A stretch of DNA of 64,000 nucleotides from Burkholderiaceae bacterium (GTDB lineage: Bacteria; Pseudomonadota; Gammaproteobacteria; Burkholderiales; Burkholderiaceae_C), in the NCBI GenBank assembly GCA_024235855.1, contig JACKLN010000012.1:62001-126000 (forward strand). Direction: 5' to 3'. Position 1 is the stretch's first letter, and every line of letters begins with the position of its first letter. The position numbers and the translations under genes are program-made. This document shows, in pieces, positions 62,865 to 64,000 of this stretch. The notes beneath the pieces are model-generated. The model was not told where the DNA came from. It searched no databases and saw only the letters and a program-made list of their open reading frames with translations.

Positions 62865-64000
62865 TCAGGCGCCGGCGGTGTGGAAGACCAGGAAGCGCGT
62901 GATCACCGCACCCAGCACGAAACCGGCCATCGCCCACAGCAGCCCCTGCAGCAGCCGCCGCGTGGCCCGCTGCTCGGCCAGCAGCGCCAGCTGCACCGGG
63001 TCGGCGCCGCGCGGCGCCCCGTGCGCCTTGAGCGCGTCGTGCACCAGGCGCGGCAGTTCCGGCAGCAGCTGCGCGTAGCGCGGCGCCTCCTTCTCCAGCC
63101 GCGCGAGCAGGCCGCGCCAGCCCACCTGCTCGTTCATCCAGCGCTCCAGGAAGGGCTTGGCGGTGGTCCAGAGGTCGAGATCGGGGTCGAGCTGGCGGCC
63201 CAGGCCTTCGATGTTGAGCAGCGTCTTCTGCAGCAGCACCAGCTGCGGCTGGATCTCGACGTTGAAGCGGCGCGAGGCCTGGAACAGCCGCATCAGCACC
63301 TGGCCGAGCGAGATGTCCTTCAGCGGGCGGTCGAAGTGCGGCTCGCAGACGGCGCGGATGGCCCCCTCCAGCGCGTCCACGCGCGTGTCGGCCGGCACCC
63401 AGCCGCTTTCCACGTGCAGTTCCGCCACGCGCTTGTAGTCACGGCGAAAAAAGGCGATGAAGTTGTGCGCGAGGTAGTTCTTGTCGACCTCGGTCAGCGT
63501 GCCGATGATGCCGAAGTCCAGCGCGATGTAGCGACCGAAACTGCGCGGGTCCAGGCTGACCTGGATGTTGCCCGGGTGCATGTCGGCATGGAAGAAGCCG
63601 TCGCGGAAGACCTGCGTGAAGAAGATCGTGACGCCGTCGCGCGCCAGCTTCTTGATGTCCACCCCGGCCTCGCGCAGGCGCGCCATCTGGTTGATGGGCA
63701 CGCCGTGCATGCGCTCCATCACGATCACGGTGGAGGTGCACAGGTCCCACACCATCTCCGGAATCAGCACCAGGTCCAGCCCGGTCATGTTGCGCCGCAG
63801 CTGGGCCGCGTTGGCCGCCTCGCGCACGAGGTCGAGCTCGTCGTGCAGGTAGATGTCGAACTCGGCGACCACCTCGCGCGGCTTCAGGCGGCGGCCGTCG
63901 GCGAACAGGCGCTCGATCCACACCGCCAGCGTGCGCAGCAGCCGCAGGTCGTCGTCGATCACGCGCAGCATGCCCGGGCGCAGCACCTTCACCGCCACCT
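62865..64000 (-). CDS. ubiB: UbiB-family kinase-like protein (C-terminal part; 5' end beyond the right edge)
   Basis: The visible 378 codons begin at the ATP-binding VAVKVLRPGM, whose Lys contacts ATP. They continue with VVAEFDIYLHDELDLVREAANAAQLRRN, MERMHGVPINQ, FFHADMHPGNIQV (catalytic loop) and ALDFGIIGTL (metal-binding DFG). Two C-terminal hydrophobic stretches anchor it (RRLLQGLLWAMAGFVLGAVI). UbiB is an ATPase needed for ubiquinone synthesis. The N-terminal KxGQ motif lies outside the window. Confidence 0.92.
   Translation of the reverse strand, partial: VAVKVLRPGMLRVIDDDLRLLRTLAVWIERLFADGRRLKPREVVAEFDIYLHDELDLVREAANAAQLRRNMTGLDLVLIPEMVWDLCTSTVIVMERMHGVPINQMARLREAGVDIKKLARDGVTIFFTQVFRDGFFHADMHPGNIQVSLDPRSFGRYIALDFGIIGTLTEVDKNYLAHNFIAFFRRDYKRVAELHVESGWVPADTRVDALEGAIRAVCEPHFDRPLKDISLGQVLMRLFQASRRFNVEIQPQLVLLQKTLLNIEGLGRQLDPDLDLWTTAKPFLERWMNEQVGWRGLLARLEKEAPRYAQLLPELPRLVHDALKAHGAPRGADPVQLALLAEQRATRRLLQGLLWAMAGFVLGAVITRFLVFHTAGA

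Overview
The window is chromosomal DNA of a very GC-rich bacterium, most likely a betaproteobacterium of the order Burkholderiales (Leptothrix/Rubrivivax/Ideonella-like). The evidence is the dense third-position G/C, the frequent GTG starts and 1-8 nt gene overlaps, -10 boxes of the type TAGAAT or TACAGT, the hut gene set, a flavocytochrome c pair, a ubiB / fmdB / DUF502 / aspS block, and an aspartyl-tRNA synthetase with the residues of the tRNA-dependent Asn pathway. I see no rRNA, tRNA, CRISPR array, prophage or intact insertion sequence.

Layout. 1-806: the 5' part of a flavocytochrome c sulfide dehydrogenase flavoprotein gene, behind its cytochrome gene. 980-13994: histidine utilisation. 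Minus strand: hutU, hutH and a taurine/nitrate-type ABC importer with a beta-lactamase-fold lipoprotein gene inside it. Plus strand: hutC-hutD-hutI-hutG-hutF and a conserved unknown. One palindromic operator lies in the overlapping divergent hut promoters. 14119-17398: a lectin-fold-like lipoprotein, an M16 peptidase, DUF3185, a Nudix hydrolase and a GFA protein. 17420-22577: a MalT-like LuxR activator between two promoter regions sharing a GATGGCCCGT motif. The downstream region, before a hemerythrin/dihaem cytochrome operon, has three copies exactly 22 bp apart. 22629-24754: a TfoX-N protein, two acetyltransferases and a variant ZIP transporter. 24755-30858: an FAD oxidoreductase and LysR regulator divergent from a TAXI-type TRAP transporter. 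30878-32656: a decayed acyl-CoA ligase gene. 32667-38195: two SARP/AAA-type regulators around a small Cys/His protein.

38146-46225: a secreted unknown, an ATP-dependent DNA ligase, a 280-bp palindromic MITE-like repeat, a universal stress protein divergent from an acyl-CoA synthetase/GNAT fusion (with an FNR-like box between them), a flavin-type oxidase and an AhpD-like protein. 46237-52878: an ABC exporter operon (ATPase, double FtsX permease, HlyD adaptor) with a serine carboxypeptidase-like lipoprotein and an unknown. 52985-64000: an OmpA-like fragment protein, a ligase-associated DNA exonuclease, patatin, ClsB-type phospholipase D, endonuclease/exonuclease/phosphatase, NudB, DAHP synthase, a hybrid Phd/CcdA-type antitoxin with CcdB-family toxin, aspS, DUF502, FmdB, and a partial ubiB.

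How the genes work together. The hut genes encode the whole five-step route from histidine to glutamate by way of formylglutamate (HutF then HutG). The MalT-like gene, its repeat array and the hemerythrin/cytochrome operon look like a self-contained O2-, NO- or redox-linked circuit. The DNA ligase (39957-41651) and the exonuclease (53465-54493) are two parts of a repair module usually kept in one operon, here 12 kb apart. The toxin-antitoxin pair and a DAHP synthase gene sit inside what is normally a continuous fmdB-DUF502-aspS-nudB-EEP-clsB run, which suggests insertion.
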